Source: Bathynomus jamesi (lineage: Eukaryota; Arthropoda; Malacostraca; Isopoda; Cirolanidae). From it: DNA of 64,000 nt. The notes below the pieces were generated by a model. That model had not been told where the DNA came from, made no database searches, and worked only from the letters and a program-made list of their open reading frames with translations. This document shows, in pieces, positions 60,715 to 64,000 of the stretch. Location of the stretch: assembly GCA_023014485.1 (NCBI GenBank), contig JAJOZX010005513.1:218501-282500 (forward strand). Direction: 5' to 3'. Position 1 is the stretch's first letter; each line of letters starts with the position of its first letter. Made by a program: the position numbers and the translations under genes.

Positions 60715-60954
60715 CATTATTACTATTATTGAGCGGGATGTCATAATTAACAGTATAGAGAAATTGAATATAAAAAGCCCTTTATTTCTTGATTTAATGA
60801 ATCTTAACTTAGCTCAATGCTTTTGAAAATAAGTTTAAACTCACGAATTACGTGCCTGATGAGTAAATACTTTGAATTTAACGAAAATTAAAATATCCTG
60901 CTAAGTTCCTATGTTACTATATAGCGAAATTTGGCATGAATGGTAGAAACAAGG
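59384..60954. other. No gene recognised; several microsatellites
   Basis: AT-rich. GT at 59729-59742, TA/GT at 59929-59978, TA at 60209-60256, AAT/ATT runs at 60533-60590 and 60674-60722. No domains in any frame. Confidence 0.65.
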
Positions 60955-61185
60955 ATCGGATCACCTGAAGACTAGGGCCCTCAGCCTTTGTTAGTTAGTC
61001 TTATAAGGCTAACTAACGAAAATATCACAACTTAACCTAACCAATCGTTAGGTCAACTGTACGCCCTTGACGATTGGTTAGGTTAGGTCGTGATAGTTTC
61101 GTTAGTTAGCTTTATTTATAAGTCCTTATAAGGCTAACTAACGAAGACTGGGGGGCCTTGATCTTCAGGTGATCCTAAGGATCTC
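60955..61185. mobile_element. Palindromic MITE with GGATCACCTGAAGA ends
   Basis: GGATCACCTGAAGACTAGGG and inverted ...GATCTTCAGGTGATCC bracket inverted CTTATAAGGCTAACTAACGA / TCGTTAGTTAGC units and the CCTAACCAATCGT core. Related units are at 54919-55066 and 52950-53140. Confidence 0.82.
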
Positions 61186-61260
61186 CTATATCCAGTAAAC
61201 TGATAGATACAAAGGTTTTTACTTTTTACACATTAAGATGAGGTGGGTATAACGTAGTGT

Positions 61261-61472
61261 GGTGCTACTGTAGTATGCTGTCTACCTACGATTGGTTAGG
61301 TTTAATCATGATATTTTCGTTAAAACTAACGAAAATATCATGACTAAACCTAACCAATCGTCAAGGGCGATTGACAATGGGATGTAAACAAACAATTAGT
61401 AAACAAGATAAGAAGCTATAATTAAAAGGTAGACCGCCGAATCGTAGGTAGACCGCATACTACAGTAGCACC
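61261..61472. mobile_element. 212-bp MITE with perfect 8-bp target duplication
   Basis: Ends GGTGCTACTGTAGTATGC and GCATACTACAGTAGCACC, flanked by CGTAGTGT on both sides (61253-61260, 61473-61480). Arms continue TACCTACGATT/AATCGTAGGTA. The left half carries a CGATTGGTTAGGTTTAATCA / TGACTAAACCTAACCAATCG inverted pair. Confidence 0.92.
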
Positions 61473-61480
61473 CGTAGTGT

Positions 61481-61758
61481 TTTCCCTCGATGTGAGGAAT
61501 AAGCCATAATAGAGGAACGTGTAGAATTGAAGATTATATACATAGTAATTGCGTAACTTTGTAAGTACATGAGCTTTTGTAATTGAATATTATATAAGTT
61601 CATACCCGCTAATCGGAAGCCGTTAATAATTCAGTGACCACCTCGATTCTTTATAAGTTTATACAATAATAGCTTGAAAGATACACGATCAGTTTTTGGA
61701 GGAAATTTGACCAAAGACTTCTTTATAATTACTGATCAAATAAATATATATATATATA
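61481..61758. other. No gene recognised
   Basis: AT-rich unique-looking sequence with a short TA run before the next element. Confidence 0.6.
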
Positions 61759-62654
61759 CAGGGCGTCCCAAAAAAATGTATACACACTTTAAATACTTAT
61801 AAAGGCAGTGTTTATTAAAATACATTTCATTTTCAAAATGTAATAGAATCTACAGACATTATTTAATTGTTTTGTCAACGCCTGTTTTCAAACTGACGTC
61901 CGTTCTGGTCCAGGCACTGCTGATAACGCGAAGCAATGGAATCGCAAACATCACGAAACATTTCGTTTGGTATTTGTGTGCATTCTCGTTCAATGGCTGC
62001 TCTCAATTCAGCGACTGTTGCAGGTTTTATAGCGTAGACTTTGTCTTTTAAGTATCCCCATAAAAAAAGTCTAGTGGTGTGAGGTCTGGTGAACGCGGAG
62101 GGTATTCTACGAAACCCCTTCGTCCAATCCACATCGTGCCAAGTACCACTCGCAATACTCCACTCTTCGGTCCGGATCATCTTCATTAATAGCATGGACT
62201 AATCTTGGAATGTAACTTTTCCATTGACAGCGCTTCAAAATGCGTTGGACAGACGATTCTGAAATTCCTACCTCACGACTCGCTTGCCGCACAGATTTTC
62301 TTGGACTTTGGTGATACGTTTCCAGTACTCTTTCTTGCTTTGTGGGGCTTGTCGATGTCCGTGGTCTTCCGGAACGCTTCTTGTGGACATTCTGAACAGT
62401 TCCATCGGCTTCAAACTTATCTCTAATTCGAGTGATGGTAAGTCGCGTTGGTGGATCTGTTTGAAACTCCCTCCTAAACTGTCTTTGCACTTCAACTGCG
62501 TTTTCACACTTCCAGTAGCATTTTAGAATGAATTTCCTTTGTTCAAAGCTTAGTCTGACTGCCATTATTAATTCTAATGGGTTTAACTTGGAAAGAAAGA
62601 AACATCAATTGAGCTATCAGCTGTTAAAGTGTGTATACATTTTTTTGGGACGCC

Positions 62655-62657
<3 letters not shown>
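61759..62657 (-). mobile_element. Mariner-group element family E, longer deletion copy
   Basis: Ends CAGGGCGTCCCAAAAAAATG TATACACACTTTAA and its inverted copy, in a TA context. About 900 bp; parent type of the shorter copy at 7353-7797. Confidence 0.92.
61875..62565 (-). pseudogene. Mariner-group transposase, central catalytic part deleted
   Basis: [20 protein letters not shown] (62565) starts a clean N-terminal region with two HTH parts ([20 protein letters not shown] and [20 protein letters not shown]) and the GRPRTSTSP hinge, up to [20 protein letters not shown]. There it joins, in another frame, to the region before the third catalytic Asp ([21 protein letters not shown]) and the C-terminus (AELRAAIERECTQIPNEMFR). 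First and second catalytic Asps are missing. Confidence 0.85.

Positions 62658-62722
<65 letters not shown>
62658..62722. repeat. (TA)n microsatellite
   Basis: TA tract of about 65 bases directly at the end of the family E element. Confidence 0.96.
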
Positions 62723-62724
<2 letters not shown>

Positions 62725-62759
62725 CTGTAGGCTACCAAAAGAAACAACTTAGTGTTATA

Positions 62760-62838
62760 CAGAGTGAGCCAAAAGTCCTGCCTCAAAAGTTTTTATTGGA
62801 TAGTTATTTTTTTAGGCAGGACTTTTGGCCAAGCTTTT
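62760..62838. mobile_element. Micro-MITE (about 78 bp), copy 2
   Basis: CAGAGTGAGCCAAAAGTCCT GCCT and inverted AGGCAGGACTTTTGGCCAAG C; inverted relative to the copy at 9275-9352. Confidence 0.75.
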
Positions 62839-64000
62839 TGATCGTGTACGGAGAAACTTGAATCATAACATAAATTCGGATGCCATTGTTGCCATATCTC
62901 TACCACATCGTTCGTTTCTCATTCATGGAGAACTCACTGAATATACATATTCATGAAATAGGGTGGCGCAAAAGTCAGGACACGGGGTATACAGGGTATA
63001 AGCTCGGCTTATATCAAATCCTCCGTAAATGATTTAAGCAGTCAAAATTTTCTTTGTTGTAATGAAGAATTTGATCTGAATAAGAAATTGTTTATTTTAG
63101 TAACGGCACTCGTAGAAATTTACGATGAAACGCATTCATACACGTCGCAGCACCGTTTCCCGTTATATCAGCGAGGTTTAAGCGACGTTGGGTCTATTAT
63201 GTAGTTGTATGGGTGGTCGTCGTCCGCGTTCGAATGATGTAGCGACTGCGTAAATGGTTCGTTCGGATCCCACGCGAAGCTGCTGCGGGTCACTCGCACG
63301 ACCTTTGCCGTTAAGGAGGAGGAGGAGGAGGTTAAACAGCTCCCAATATTATTATTAAGATCATTCGACGAAAAACACAAAAGTTGTATTACGAGTGTAA
63401 AAAGCAATCCTTCCTGGACAATATTCTTGGTGCTGAGAGGATAAAAACAAATTTGTTAAAAGTAGTTAAAAGTGATAACATTTTTATTAATAATAATATT
63501 AATATTCTCATAAATTATTATACCCAAAAACGAGTATTATAGAAATTAATTAATTAAATATTCAAAGAAAAGTCTCTTTCCCACAAATATTTTATATAAA
63601 TTATAAAATGAGGATTGTTTTACTAAAAGGAAAAAAAAAAGGTCACACGAATTGGGTAAATATTTTTGAGAAGTAGGAAGTCGTGGGCATCGGAAAAAAG
63701 ACTCGTGTGCCACCATCTCTTTCGGGGGTTTCACTGGAAAAAAAGGTCGTAAATAAATCATCATTCTAATAAACTAAAACTAACGTAAAAACGGCCCCAA
63801 AACTGTTTTCGAAATAAAAATTGCGCGATTGTGATACCATAACTAAAATAAATTGTCGCGCCTCGTTTCTTAACCTTCTACCCCGTGTAGTTATTCTATT
63901 TAGATTGGCACCTATTCCAATATCCTTGAAGTAGAACGCCATATATATATATATATATATATGTAAGTAATAAGGAGCGTCTCTGCACACGGGGAGGAGA
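62839..64000. other. No gene recognised
   Basis: A half terminal repeat, GGGTGGCGCAAAAGTCAGGA, lies at 62963 with no partner. Unique-looking AT-rich sequence follows, with a GGAGGAGGAGGAGG run (63316-63330) and a short TA tract (63942-63962). No domain in any frame. Confidence 0.6.

Noticed and set aside
63168..63407. Small ORF as a host exon
   Set aside because: No recognised domain, no splice-site support, low-complexity GGAGGA run inside.

Overview
The window looks like a piece of a repeat-rich animal genome, most plausibly a malacostracan (decapod-type) crustacean. The evidence is indirect: dozens of long (TA)n, (CA)n/(GT)n and (TC)n tracts, CR1/jockey-type LINEs, tRNA-derived SINEs, many IS630-Tc1-mariner elements, and an endogenous Polinton/adintovirus-like segment. 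I found no recognisable host protein-coding gene, no rRNA, no convincing functional tRNA and no CRISPR array. Almost everything legible is mobile DNA, much of it nested.

Layout. 0-6.2 kb: a LINE 3' end, microsatellites, two DD41D-type mariner remnants and a decayed LINE. 6.3-9.2 kb: an internally deleted Tc1 element and two further mariner-group deletion derivatives. 9.2-10.9 kb: a micro-MITE and a hairpin repeat with a hammerhead-ribozyme core. 11.3-12.6 kb: a mariner (DD34D) with an open transposase frame. 12.6-18.1 kb: a mariner MITE, a hAT relic with a perfect 8-bp target duplication, and a decayed transposon ending TAGGGTG. 18.7-30.4 kb: a virus-like segment. Its minus strand carries, from high to low coordinate, packaging ATPase, two small conserved proteins, integrase, penton-like protein, a small basic protein, major capsid protein and an adenovirus-type protease; unknown plus-strand ORFs lie at both sides. 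All recognisable genes are broken, and the integrase is split by a second TAGGGTG element. 30.5-33.9 kb: a DD41D copy, a second mariner copy and a repeat shared with 13.0-13.6 kb. 34-45.3 kb: LINE pieces, MITEs, SINEs, a minus-strand LINE interrupted by a MITE, hammerhead hairpins and a DD41D element. 45.8-52.2 kb: two CR1-type LINE copies; the second is split by a 3,412-bp DNA transposon with a perfect 8-bp target duplication, long imperfect terminal inverted repeats and one nearly intact large gene. 52.7-64 kb: nested MITEs, a two-headed tRNA-derived SINE, inverted tRNA-like repeats, fold-back mariner derivatives, another DD41D copy and another deletion derivative.

The strongest candidates for something little described are: (1) a group of three transposons with TAGGGTG(T/C) ends, whose two longer members encode a large transposase-like protein with a CxxH motif (47.6-51.0 kb and 15.3-18.1 kb, plus a fragment at 23.5-25.3 kb); (2) hammerhead ribozymes whose stem I, stem II and very short stem III can be paired by eye, in three hairpin repeats near 10.5, 43.7 and 56.8 kb; and (3) the virus-like island with its unassigned overlapping plus-strand ORFs. 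Functional statements rest on reading motifs by eye; no database search was possible.
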